Assembly (NCBI GenBank): GCA_000717735.1
Contig: JOBE01000020.1
Span: 43,411 to 107,410, forward strand
From: Streptomyces griseoluteus
GTDB taxonomy: Bacteria > Actinomycetota > Actinomycetes > Streptomycetales > Streptomycetaceae
Direction: 5' to 3'
Length of the DNA: 64,000 nt
Part shown: positions 32,531 to 39,972 of the stretch, in pieces
How the letters are laid out: the number at the start of each line of letters is the position of its first letter
Position numbering within the stretch: the first letter of the stretch is position 1
Program-made: the position numbers and the translations under genes
Notes under the pieces: generated by a model
Told to the model about the DNA's origin: nothing
Database searches by the model: none
The model's input: only the letters and a program-made list of their open reading frames with translations

Positions 32531-33121
32531 TCATGAGGTGGGGCGGCGACGGGTGTGGCGGAGTGCCACCAGGCCGCAGAGGAAGACCGCCAGGCAGAAG
32601 AGGAACGTGGGTACGTAGCCGGCGGGGTGAAGGGTGACAGCCCAGGGCCAGGGGCGGTGGAAGTCGCGGTAGCCGACGAAGGCGGCGACGAAGACCCAGG
32701 CGACGGGGGCCACGGTCGCGGCCTGTGGGTGCACGGCGCCCGCGAGCAGCATGAGGCCGGTCAGGAACAGCGTGTTCCGGGCGGCCTCGTACGCCGTCGG
32801 AGAGCCCGCAAGCGCACCGATGATCCCTGCGGCCGACACCGCCACGGCGATCGTGCACAGGGCAAGGGCCACGTCGTACCGCTGAACCGGGCGCACGGAC
32901 AGGTCCTCCGCCTCGGGCAGCCGCTGGGCGAGACTGTGCGCGAGAATTCCCGTCACGATCAGCGGCGTGAGGTGCATGAGGAAGAGGAGGTTTCCGCCGG
33001 AGGTCAGCAGGCCGGGCATGGCCACGGACTCCCCGTGGGCGACGGCGGCGAGCAGCGTGAACGCGAGCAGACCGGGCAGAACGACCGCTGTGAGGCGGCG
33101 TCCCTTGTACCACCAGATCAC
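32531..33121 (-). CDS. Six-helix membrane protein, probable ABC permease subunit
   Basis: The 196-residue product starts with VIWWYKGRRLTAVVLPGLLA and has about six hydrophobic helices. It lacks a soluble domain. Its GTG start overlaps the stop of the larger membrane gene (GTGA), and the ATPase gene follows, so it is a likely permease half. The family is not recognised. Confidence 0.75.
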   Translation of the reverse strand: MIWWYKGRRLTAVVLPGLLAFTLLAAVAHGESVAMPGLLTSGGNLLFLMHLTPLIVTGILAHSLAQRLPEAEDLSVRPVQRYDVALALCTIAVAVSAAGIIGALAGSPTAYEAARNTLFLTGLMLLAGAVHPQAATVAPVAWVFVAAFVGYRDFHRPWPWAVTLHPAGYVPTFLFCLAVFLCGLVALRHTRRRPTS

Positions 33122-34542
33122 GAGTCCGCCCCCTGGGAACCGGTAGCGGCGTGGCCGCCGGCCGGCTGCTTCGGCATCTGACGGCATGCCTTTGCCTTCT
33201 CCTGCTCGAACCAGGCCGTGCGTTGTGCGGCGGTGGGCAGCGCGCGGCCCTTCTCGGCGCGCTCCCGCACCTTTGCCAGGACCTCGGGCCCGTTCGCGAA
33301 CTGTGCGTACTCGTCGGCGCGCCAACGGAGATAGGGGTCCTGGGCGTCGACAACGTACGCGGCCCACAGCAGGGCGGCGTCGCGGTTGATGATCCAGGCG
33401 GTGGGGGCGTCGGAAGTGACCGTGGTGGGGAAGGAGCAGGGGAAGGTGACGGAGCTGAGCAGGACGGCGTAGCGGACGCCCGCCATACGGCCGTCGGGCC
33501 CGACCGCCTCCGCCTGGGCGGTCAGCGGCAGCCACCAGGTGGAGGTGGTCGAGCGGGGGCGGGTGCGGGTGCGCTCGTACAGCAAGCCGTCGGTGACGGT
33601 GGACGGGACGGTGACGTCGACGCCCGCGACTCGGAGCTTCTCCAGGGAACCGGCGACCTCTGCCCGTACGTCGTCGAGCCGTTCGATCGCGCCCCCCGCC
33701 TCGGCCATGCAGACTCGGGGCGCGGCTCCAACGCAGCGAGTCGGCGCGTGACCCGCGGTGACCGGACCTTCGACGACGCCCCAGCCGGAGGCCGTTCGCG
33801 CGCTCAGAACCAGGGTGCCGAGAGCCATTGAGGTCGCGAGAAGCCGTAGCGGCAGACGGCGGGGGCCGCGGCTCCACCAGGCGGCGGCCGCTGCTGCCAC
33901 GGCGGCGGCGACGAGGAAGGGGACGAGGACGGTGGGGGCGGCGTAGTACTCACCGAAGGCGATGCTCGTGCTGAGCTGTCCCGAGACATGGCGGGGCCAG
34001 ACGGGATCGCTGTACGCGGACGTCTTGGCGATCACGTAGTACGCGGCGACGGCAGCGAAAGGTGCGGCGATCACGCGCGGAGCGACGTGACCGAGAACGC
34101 AGCCGACAACGGCGTACGCGCACACGATGCCCATTCCCATGACGAGCGGAAGCACGGCGGCCGGCGTCGGCAGGAGCCGGGTCTCGACCAGGCGCATGAG
34201 GACGGGCAGAAGCAGAATCGCCCAGCCGGCACCGATGGTGGGCGCGAGCGCCTGCCCGGCCACGCGCCATCGGGCCCGGCTGGGAGCGAGGTCCCACACC
34301 CGGTCCTGTTTCAGCCGCCCGCCTTCCCAGATCGCGAGACCTAGGGTGATGGCGTACGCGAAAGCGTAGAAGTAGTCCAGGGCGAGGGCCACCTGCTGAG
34401 CGGCCCAGAGCGGCCCGGCGATGACTTCCTCGTAAGGGTCCTGGAGGTGCAGGGCGTAGAAGAAGTAGAAGGCGACGATGCCGCCCCAGACCGGTGCGGT
34501 CCAGAGGGCGGCAGAGGAGCGCAGGAGGGCTCGGAACTTCAC
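33118..34542 (-). CDS. Membrane protein with C-terminal soluble domain, ABC partner
   Basis: The 474-residue product has about six to seven helices in its first 270 residues and then a soluble C-terminal domain of about 190 residues (MAEAGGAIERLDDVRAEVAG, then WFEQEKAKACRQMPKQ). It has Cys residues in the loop RCVGAAPRVC. It resembles uncharacterised ABC-2-type permeases with a soluble tail found in Streptomyces. I use the GTG at 34542 (VKFRALLRSSAAL); the frame is open to 34584. It is coupled to the 196-residue permease. Confidence 0.75.
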   Translation of the reverse strand: MKFRALLRSSAALWTAPVWGGIVAFYFFYALHLQDPYEEVIAGPLWAAQQVALALDYFYAFAYAITLGLAIWEGGRLKQDRVWDLAPSRARWRVAGQALAPTIGAGWAILLLPVLMRLVETRLLPTPAAVLPLVMGMGIVCAYAVVGCVLGHVAPRVIAAPFAAVAAYYVIAKTSAYSDPVWPRHVSGQLSTSIAFGEYYAAPTVLVPFLVAAAVAAAAAAWWSRGPRRLPLRLLATSMALGTLVLSARTASGWGVVEGPVTAGHAPTRCVGAAPRVCMAEAGGAIERLDDVRAEVAGSLEKLRVAGVDVTVPSTVTDGLLYERTRTRPRSTTSTWWLPLTAQAEAVGPDGRMAGVRYAVLLSSVTFPCSFPTTVTSDAPTAWIINRDAALLWAAYVVDAQDPYLRWRADEYAQFANGPEVLAKVRERAEKGRALPTAAQRTAWFEQEKAKACRQMPKQPAGGHAATGSQGADS

Positions 34543-34644
34543 AGGGGCACCGATCTCGCATGGGGGACGGGCCGAGAGGCCCAACAGCCCTCCCGGCCCG
34601 TGTGTGCAGTTCAGACGGAGTCGTCGGTCGACACCGGTCGCTCG

Positions 34645-35193
34645 TTAGTCGGCCAGTGCCGTGTCGACGTAGACCCTCTTCACTGAGATCGTCGCCCTGG
34701 TGTACTCGGAACCGTTGAGCTGCGGGATCGTGAAGTACCGCTGGTCGCCGTTGGCGTAGTAGGCGTTCCAATAGGCTCGCGTGCTGGCATCCGGACCGGT
34801 GAAGCAGTTGTAGTAGGTCTGCATCCCCATGTCCTTGTCGAGGTTGAAGGGGATTGCCTGCCAGAGCTTCACGCCGGCGGACTTGCCGGTTGCCCCGAAC
34901 ATCGTGCACCCGATGAACTGGATCTCCGTGTAGTCGTTGTCGTCCCAGTGGCGGGACTCGAAACTTCCCGGCCCCCAGCCGCCGATGGCTCCATCCCAGT
35001 TCATCGGCCCTATCTGGCCGGGCTCCGGAGTGGAGTAGAGCTCGATGAGCCCCGGATCGCTTGAATTCGCGACGTGGGCGTCTCTGCTCTCAGGCTGAGC
35101 GCCCTGGGCGCTGGCCGAGGTGATGGCGCCGACGAGCGCGGTTGCTGCCAGTGCCGTAGTCAGCACGGAACGTAATCGCATGGTGCGCGTCAT
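34645..35193 (-). CDS. Secreted protein of unknown function
   Basis: The 182-residue product has a standard signal peptide (MTRTMRLRSVLTTALAATAL, cleavage after about SASA). The mature protein has two Cys residues (FIGCTMFG and YNCFTG), which could form one disulfide, and is rich in Tyr, Trp and Asn (IGGWGPGSFESRHWDDNDY). It could be a small secreted beta-rich protein. Its position before an ABC export cassette suggests a linked function, but a Sec signal peptide means that it does not need that exporter. No family is recognised. Confidence 0.7.
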   Translation of the reverse strand: MTRTMRLRSVLTTALAATALVGAITSASAQGAQPESRDAHVANSSDPGLIELYSTPEPGQIGPMNWDGAIGGWGPGSFESRHWDDNDYTEIQFIGCTMFGATGKSAGVKLWQAIPFNLDKDMGMQTYYNCFTGPDASTRAYWNAYYANGDQRYFTIPQLNGSEYTRATISVKRVYVDTALAD

Positions 35194-35423
35194 AAGTCCT
35201 ACCCCCCAGGGTTTGTGGTATTCGCCAGGGCAATTCGATGCGTACTCCTGGGAACTGTCTGTGACGGAGGCCACCCCTCCGCGGAAGACTAGGGAAGCAT
35301 GACGGGAAGTGACGCCTTGATGGCGAAAAGGTGTCCTCTCGTGGTGGGCCGTCGCGGGAGTCGGGGCGCCTGCTCCTCCCACACGGCCTGGAACCGCTCG
35401 GCACGGATGCGATCCCACTTCTC

Positions 35424-35462
35424 ACCGGATGCCGCTGGTTCGCCCACTTGCCGGGGCACAAG
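35424..35462. repeat. Degenerate third att-like site
   Basis: The stretch CCGGATGCCGCTGGTTCG ... TTGCCGGGGCACAAG aligns with the tRNA/attR sequence CGGGTGTCGCAGGTTCG ... CTGCCGGGGGCACAAG over about 39 positions, with roughly three quarters identity. It lies directly before a hairpin and the integrase 3' end, the normal att position of an AICE. The rest of the gap 35194-35471 shows no gene. Confidence 0.6.
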
Positions 35463-35496
35463 AGAGGGCACCTACCGATTTCGGTAGGTGCGCTCT
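35463..35496 (-). terminator. Hairpin at the integrase 3' end
   Basis: GCACCTACCGA (35468-35478) and TCGGTAGGTGC (35481-35491) form a perfect stem with loop TT, extended outward by AGAG/CTCT. It resembles the hairpin beside attR at 39904-39936 (shared ACCGAT-TCGGTAGG core). Confidence 0.75.
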
Positions 35497-35526
35497 GACA
35501 TGCACGGTCGGCATCCACGGCAGCGG

Positions 35527-36671
35527 TCAGGGACGACCGGGCCGCCTCTTGAGCAGCCGGTCCATGTGGCTGATCGCCTCGCGCTGCGTGTCCTGGCGAC
35601 GTGCGTGTACACGTCCATGGTGATGCTGATCTGGCTGTGCCCGAGGATCTCCATCACGACACGGGGCGCCACGCCGACAGCGGTGAGCAGGGTCGCGCAC
35701 CCGTGCCGGGCGTCGCGCAGCCGGATGACGCGGAGCCCGGCGGAGGCGGCGACGCGGGTGAAGGACCGGTACACGTTCCGCGGCTCGACCGTGCTGCCCG
35801 TACGCGTCGTGAAGACGTAGTCACTCCTCTTCCACTCCTCCCCCGCCCTGGCCCGCTGATCGTTCTGCCACATCCGGTGCCAGCGGAGGGGCGCGATGCA
35901 CATGGCGGGCAGCGGTACGGCACGTCGGCGGAGCCCCTTGGGATCGTCGTCGTACAGGACACCCCGCGCCGCTGGTTCTGCTGGCGGACGTAGAGGACCC
36001 GACGGTCCAGGTCCACGTCGGCCCAGCGGAGGCCGATCAGCTCGCCCCGACGGAGCCCCATGGCGATGGCGAGGACGAAGGCCGCGTACAGCGGGTCCCT
36101 GCGGGCGGCGGCGAGGAAGTCGAGCGTCTCGTCCAGAGACCAGGGGCTCAGCTCCCGTGCCTTCGACCGGGGCGGCTCGACGAGGGTGGCCACGTTGCGC
36201 GTGATCGCTCGCGGCAGGCGGCGGTGAGGGCGGCCCGCAGGACGCGGTGGGACTCCTAGGCCGTGGCCGCGGTGGTCTTCTTCTCCAGCTGAACGAGGAA
36301 GCGCCGGACGTCGGCCACGCTCAGGGACTCCAGCCGCTTGGAGCCGATCATCGGGATGAGGTACAGGCGGGCGTGTGCCTCGTACTTGTCGTACGTGCTG
36401 AGCTTGCGGCACGGCTGGACGACGTTGTCCAGCCAGTACGGGAGCCACTCGGAGAGCTTCGCCGAGCGGGTCGGCACGGGGATGCCTTGTCGGCCTTGTC
36501 AAGGAGTGCACGGCGCTTGGCGTCACACTCGGCCCAGGTCTTGCCGTACGCGAACTTGCAGGCGCGGGTGCCGTCCGGCTGGAGGACGTAGACGGCAGCC
36601 TGGAAACGGCCGTCCTTGCGCTGGGTGATGGTGCCGGCGCCGTTCGGGTTGCGCTTGCGCTTGGCGGGCAT
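35527..36671 (-). pseudogene. int: Tyrosine integrase, broken by several frameshifts
   Basis: All parts of an AICE integrase can be found, but in different frames. The N-terminal arm (MPAKRKRNPNGAGTITQRKD, from 36671), the core-binding domain (LSEWLPYWLDNVVQPCRKLS, to a TAG at 36256), the catalytic Arg region (AIAMGLRRGELIGLRW), the His/Arg box (RDARHGCATLL) with LGHSQISITMDVYTHV (nucleophile Tyr), and the C-terminus (REAISHMDRLLKRRPGRP, stop at 35527) need at least four frame changes and one nonsense readthrough. The gene is therefore non-functional unless the sequence is faulty. It follows the excisionase gene directly. Confidence 0.9.
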
Positions 36672-36811
36672 CAGGCGGCCTCTCGGATTTCGTGGGTGAT
36701 GAAGTTCCGTACGGCGTCGACGGGCACGCGTCGGGCGCGGCCGACGGTGATCGAGGTGAGGCGGCGCGAGCGGATGAGGTCGTAGACCGTGGAGGGCGAC
36801 GCAGGTTCCAT
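36671..36811 (-). CDS. xis: Excisionase-like helix-turn-helix protein, shortened
   Basis: The 46-residue product (MEPASPSTVYDLIRSRRLTS, then VGRARRVPVDAVRNFI) matches the second half of AICE excisionases, where a winged helix has TVY-LI-S--L-S---GR-RR-P. The usual first 15-20 residues are missing, so it is probably a truncated relic. Its ATG overlaps the TGA of the upstream Cys-rich gene, and its stop abuts the integrase start. Confidence 0.65.
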   Translation of the reverse strand: MEPASPSTVYDLIRSRRLTSITVGRARRVPVDAVRNFITHEIREAA

Positions 36812-36969
36812 CAGGCGGCGGACGTGCGCGGGATCGGCAGCCGGGCGAGGTCTTCGCTGAGGCCGGTGCCGTGACACCGGGCGCAGTCGCTCAGCGCTGA
36901 GCCGGGCTGGCGGTATCGGTCGGACAGGCCGGTGCCCCCGCACTTGCGGCAGTGCACGGACGTGTCCAT
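36811..36969 (-). CDS. Small CxxCxGxG zinc-binding protein
   Basis: The 52-residue product has two DnaJ-type knuckles, CRKCGGTG and CARCHGTG, separated by 12 residues, enough for one zinc site. It overlaps the excisionase start. A run of GntR-like sequence in another frame lies just upstream, so this gene may have been exposed by a deletion. Related small proteins occur next to xis in other actinomycete elements. Confidence 0.55.
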   Translation of the reverse strand: MDTSVHCRKCGGTGLSDRYRQPGSALSDCARCHGTGLSEDLARLPIPRTSAA

Positions 36970-36989
36970 GGCACCGGTGATCTCCCGGG

Positions 36990-37141
36990 GCGTTGCGCAG
37001 GGTTGGGGTGCTGACCTTGTAATCCGCAGCAAGTCGGGGCTCCGAGGGGAGCCGTTCACCGGCCTTGAGGTGGCCGGTGGTGATCTGGGTTCGGAGGTCG
37101 TCGGCGATGGTGTGGCGGAGAGTCGGCACGGGGGCGATCAC
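36990..37141 (-). pseudogene. N-terminal relic of a GntR regulator
   Basis: From a GTG at 37141, overlapping the previous stop, the frame encodes a GntR winged-helix start (APVPTLRHTIADDLRTQI, then HLKAGERLPSEPRLAADYKV). The HTH is cut after STPTLRNA, where the sequence runs into an unrelated frame. A deletion joining this gene to the Cys-rich gene is the simplest cause. Confidence 0.6.
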
Positions 37142-37362
37142 CACCTTCTGAGCACTCGTACGGCGATCAGGCGCGTACGGGTGTGCATCGTCAGGAGTTC
37201 GCCCGATTCGAAAAGAAGGCGTTTGGCTCCGCAAGGGAGTTGGCGGAGGTCAGCTACTCGGCACGGTTGGCCGCCGATCTGGATGACGTCACCGCGCTGC
37301 ACGGTGGTTGTGGTGATCTCGACCGGAGAGGCGAGTGCGCCGCCCGAGGGAAAGCCGTTCAC
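37138..37362 (-). CDS. Small AICE-type protein of unknown function
   Basis: The GTG at 37362 overlaps the stop of the decayed Cys-rich gene. The 74-residue product (QRGDVIQIGGQPCRVADLRQ, then GAKRLLFESGELLTMHTRTR) is compact and beta-rich, like small proteins that recur in Streptomyces integrative elements. Function unknown. Confidence 0.55.
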   Translation of the reverse strand: MNGFPSGGALASPVEITTTTVQRGDVIQIGGQPCRVADLRQLPCGAKRLLFESGELLTMHTRTRLIAVRVLRRW

Positions 37363-37548
37363 GAGGTCGCCTCCGGTGACGCGGTCGCGGAGTGGCAGGG
37401 GCAGGCGTACGCCTCGTAGACGACCGGGATGCCGATCGGCGCCGTCGTCGGGGCGGAGTGCGCGCACTCGTGGTGGGTGCCGATCCGGCATGCGCTGGAC
37501 CGGTAGGGCGTAGTCGCCGCCGACAGGGCGCGGGCCATCCGTGGTCAT
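37359..37548 (-). pseudogene. Small Cys-rich AICE protein, frameshifted
   Basis: The first part (MTTDGPRPVGGDYALPVQR, ATG at 37548) and the second part (SACRIGTHHECAHSAPTTAP, then YEAYACPCHSATAS, stop at 37359) lie in different frames, with one base change near 37505. Together they resemble short Cys/His-rich element proteins. Four Cys and several His could bind a metal. Confidence 0.5.
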
Positions 37549-37827
37549 CCGCCGGCGCGAAGCACGTGTGGGCGAGGAGGTGGTGAGGGAGGGGCGCCGA
37601 GCGTTGCCGTGCTCGCTGGCCAGGACGTACGGGCGGACGAGGGCCGTCTCCTCGCCCGGGAGGAAGTCCGTGCGGTTTCGTAGTTGTCGGCGGAACAGCG
37701 TCAGTTCGTCGGACGGTTTGGGGTGGGTGAGTGTCGGGCGCGTTGGCGGTAAGACCTCGCAGTGCAGGGCCCTTTGGGTGTGCCGCTCCCTGGTGCGCCT
37801 GACGGCGCGGCGGATACGGTTGAGCAT
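37549..37827 (-). CDS. Small element protein, possibly degraded at its end
   Basis: The ATG at 37827 begins MLNRIRRAVRRTRERHTQRA and the frame includes RNRTDFLPGEETALVRPYVL. The LVRPYVL stretch is typical of a small basic protein in AICEs. Its expected stop is in another frame, so it now reads in frame into the Cys-rich gene. It is also open upstream into the gene ending near 37828. A real, separate product is uncertain. Confidence 0.4.
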
Positions 37828-38118
37828 GCTGATCAGCTCCAATCGCTGATGGCCAGGTCCCCGGACATCGCCCGTCGCGGGGACCGCTTTGTGTACGGCG
37901 GCCCGCAGAGTGCGGCCGCCCAGGCTGGTGGCCAGGAGACCGAATCGGTCCGCCGCCGCCACCACTTCCAGCGCCTCCCGCCATGTCTCGGCGGGGAAGG
38001 ATTCCGGTACCTCCACTTCGATCGATGTGTGTCGGGCGTGCTCTCCCACGCGTGTGGTGAGTCCGACGCCTGACAGCCGGGCAGCCAGGGCCTCCGCGCT
38101 TACTTCTGGAGCAGGCAC
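37828..38118 (-). CDS. Hypothetical protein, first gene of the decayed AICE set
   Basis: The GTG at 38118 follows GGAGG by 7 nt. The frame encodes about 97 residues with a helix-strand pattern (PEVSAEALAARLSGVGLTTR, VEVPESFPAETWREALEVVA and DRFGLLATSLGGRTLRAAVH). It has no stop before the next start at 37827 and reads through in frame, so its true C-terminus is unclear. It diverges from the GntR gene across the palindromic operators. Confidence 0.5.
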
Positions 38119-38141
38119 AGGACAGCCTCCGTCACCGGCGA

Positions 38142-38187
38142 TCACTTTAAGTGAAGCTAGTTAACTAGATTAGAGCTAGTGGACTAG
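38142..38187. promoter_or_regulatory. Palindromic operators of the element's GntR regulator
   Basis: Three dyads stand in a row: TCACTT-T-AAGTGA (38142-38154), the perfect palindrome CTAGTTAACTAG (38157-38168) and CTAGTGGACTAG (38176-38187). They fill the divergent promoter between the small-gene set (reverse) and the GntR gene (forward). The last dyad ends 9 nt before the GntR start. This layout fits autoregulation, as in KorSA/Pra-type AICE control. Confidence 0.65.
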
Positions 38188-38196
38188 ATTTTCCAT

Positions 38197-38952
38197 ATGC
38201 CTGAGCAGCCGCCCTATCTCCGCATCGCCGACGAACTCCGGCGGCGGATCGCGGAGCACGAGTGGACTCCTGGAGACCGGCTGCCCTCTCGGGCCCAGAT
38301 CGGCCAGGAGTGCGGGGTGGGCGAGAACGTCGTTCGCCGGGCCCAGGAGTTGTTGATCTCCCAGGGCGCGTTGGAGGGGCGAGCCGGATCCGGGACCTAT
38401 GTCGCCGAGCCCCGCCGACGCGTACGGATGGTTCGGTCCGCGGCGCGCGAGCAGCCTGACGGGTCGCCGTTCCGGGCCGACATGAAGGCCGTCGGGCGGA
38501 ATGGCGGCTGGGAGAGCCGGACCGATGCCAAGGTGCCCGCGCCGGCCGAGATTGCTGCGCGGCTTGGGATCCGTGAGGGTGAGCAGTGTGTCCGGACCGT
38601 GTACGAGTTCCTCGCCGACGGGCGGCCCGTGCAGTTGTCCACGAGCTGGGAGCCGTACGACCTCACCGGCGGGACCCTCGTCGTCCTTCCCGAGGGCGGA
38701 CCGCATGCCGGGGCCGGCCTCGTGAACCGCATGGCCGAGATCGGCGTCACCATCAGCCACGCCGTCGAGCAGCCCGAACCGCGGCAGGCCACTGCCGAGG
38801 AAGCCTCACTTCTCGGGATCCAGAAGGCCGCGCTCGTCACCCACATCCGGCGGACCTACTACAGCGACCAGGGGCGGCCCGTCGAGACCGCAGACATCGT
38901 CGTACCCGCCGCCCTCTGCGAGATCGTCTACGAGATCCCGATCAACCGATGA
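38197..38952 (+). CDS. GntR/HutC-family regulator (KorSA-like)
   Basis: The 251-residue product has an N-terminal winged helix (LRIADELRRRIAEHEWTPGD, then RLPSRAQIGQECGVGENVVR) and a C-terminal UTRA effector domain (RTVYEFLADGRPVQLSTSW, then YYSDQGRPVETADIVVPAAL). In AICEs such as pSAM2, a GntR protein (KorSA) represses excision and transfer. Its own promoter carries three dyads. There is no clear ribosome binding site before the ATG at 38197, so the transcript may be nearly leaderless. Confidence 0.88.
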   Translation: MPEQPPYLRIADELRRRIAEHEWTPGDRLPSRAQIGQECGVGENVVRRAQELLISQGALEGRAGSGTYVAEPRRRVRMVRSAAREQPDGSPFRADMKAVGRNGGWESRTDAKVPAPAEIAARLGIREGEQCVRTVYEFLADGRPVQLSTSWEPYDLTGGTLVVLPEGGPHAGAGLVNRMAEIGVTISHAVEQPEPRQATAEEASLLGIQKAALVTHIRRTYYSDQGRPVETADIVVPAALCEIVYEIPINR

Positions 38953-38984
38953 CGGGGCTGCGATCAACTCAGGGGGGCTGAGGG

Positions 38985-39509
38985 GTGGCGGGTGATCTCC
39001 AGTTCAGCTGGGAACTGGTCGGCGTCGGGGGTGTCACGTACCGGATCGCCGACGGCGTTTCGGAGCATCAGACTCATATCGGCTACTGCACAGACGCCCT
39101 TGCAGACCTGCTGTACGCCATGACCGGGCTCTACGGGGAGCCTTCTGGTGAACGCTTCTCGTTCGACGGCGAGCCCATGGAGACGAGGTGGCTGCTCCGG
39201 CGTCAGGGGGCGGATGTGGCCATCACCGTCTTCGAGTTCCCCGACGGGGGAACGAGCTGGGGCTCTCTCGACGAGACGGGCGGCACCCTTCGCTGGAGCT
39301 CCACCCAGCCCCGTAGCGTGCTGTGCCACGCGGTGATGGAAGCGGCCGAGACCGTGCTGCGGGACCATGGCGAGGACGGATACCTGCAGAAGTGGATGCT
39401 GCACCCGTTCCCCGTCGCCGCTCTGCAGGACCTTCGACGGCTGCACCGACGCGACGACGACTGCCGGCATGAGCAGTGCCGGGACAGTGCTGAGTACGGA
39501 CATCGATGA
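38985..39509 (+). CDS. Hypothetical protein at the element's right end
   Basis: The GTG at 38985 has GGGGGG upstream. The 174-residue product (MAGDLQFSWELVGVGGVTYR, then TDALADLLYAMTGLYGEPSG and RFSFDGEPMETRWLLRRQGA) has no membrane segment and looks like an alpha/beta cytoplasmic protein. The pattern resembles small immunity-type proteins, but I recognise no family. Its stop overlaps the next ATG (ATGA), so the two genes form a pair. Confidence 0.6.
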   Translation: MAGDLQFSWELVGVGGVTYRIADGVSEHQTHIGYCTDALADLLYAMTGLYGEPSGERFSFDGEPMETRWLLRRQGADVAITVFEFPDGGTSWGSLDETGGTLRWSSTQPRSVLCHAVMEAAETVLRDHGEDGYLQKWMLHPFPVAALQDLRRLHRRDDDCRHEQCRDSAEYGHR

Positions 39510-39781
39510 GCGCGAACGACGACGGGGGCGGCATGCACAACAAGCGGCACGACGAGCGGTTGTCCGATGAGGAGCTGGAGCTGTTCATCCAGTACCTGCA
39601 CCGGTTCGCGAACCACGACGTGGACATCTGCCTGGCGCTGGAAGCCGGAGACACCGAGAACCCCGTCTACGTCATGTTCGGCAGGGACTATCCCCCGGTC
39701 GGGGACGCCTCGGACTATCGACGGCCGTTCGCAGACCGGCGGCAGCCGACATCCACAACTGACATCAACGACGGTGGATGA
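39506..39781 (+). CDS. Hypothetical acidic protein paired with the previous gene
   Basis: The 91-residue product (RLSDEELELFIQYLHRFANH, then CLALEAGDTENPVYVMFGRD) starts in an ATGA overlap with the preceding gene. Its last residues are encoded by the degenerate repeat GACATCCAC...GACATCAACGACGG near attR, so the original C-terminus may have been replaced on integration. Function unknown. Confidence 0.5.
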   Translation: MSANDDGGGMHNKRHDERLSDEELELFIQYLHRFANHDVDICLALEAGDTENPVYVMFGRDYPPVGDASDYRRPFADRRQPTSTTDINDGG

Positions 39782-39853
39782 CAGCACTCCTCCACGGCTC
39801 TTCACGGCGTCCGCGAGCAGCAGTCCGACCCCGACAGCACCCGCCTGACCGAA

Positions 39854-39896
39854 CTCCTAAAGCGGGTGTCGCAGGTTCGAATCCTGCCGGGGGCAC
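39854..39896 (+). repeat. attR: 43-bp copy of the tRNA-Arg 3' half
   Basis: This is identical to 31635-31677 over 43 bp. It cannot be a tRNA because the 5' half is absent. It marks the right end of the integrated element. Confidence 0.93.
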
Positions 39897-39903
39897 AAGG
39901 GAA

Positions 39904-39936
39904 AAGGACCCCATACCGATCTCGGTAGGGGTCCTT
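39904..39936. terminator. Hairpin beside attR
   Basis: AAGGACCCC (39904-39912) and GGGGTCCTT (39928-39936) pair, with an inner TACCGA/TCGGTA. It probably was the chromosomal terminator of tRNA-Arg before integration and now also ends the reverse-strand membrane gene at 39973. Confidence 0.8.
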
Positions 39937-39972
39937 CGACGTCCGCGACTCCTCAGCAGCAACCGACCAGGG

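Larger units (their letters stand above)
31635..39896. mobile_element. Integrated AICE-like element (two accreted, decayed units)
   Basis: The segment lies between perfect 43-bp att repeats and carries integrase, excisionase, GntR-regulator and small AICE-type genes. It has no complete replication (repSA) or FtsK-like transfer (tra) gene, so it cannot move by itself. A degenerate att-like site at 35424-35462 splits it. The right unit (35.46-39.9 kb) has the integrase next to its att site, as expected. The left unit (31.68-35.42 kb) has an ABC transporter cassette in that position, with a short integrase 3' relic at the junction. The integrase is shattered, so the element is immobile unless helped in trans. 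Confidence 0.85.

Noticed and set aside
39854..39896. A second tRNA-Arg gene
   Set aside because: Only the 3' half of the tRNA is present, without D arm and 5' acceptor strand. It is the right attachment site.
31635..39896. Prophage
   Set aside because: No capsid, tail, portal or terminase genes are present. Small AICE-type genes, excisionase and a KorSA-like regulator fit an integrative conjugative element instead.
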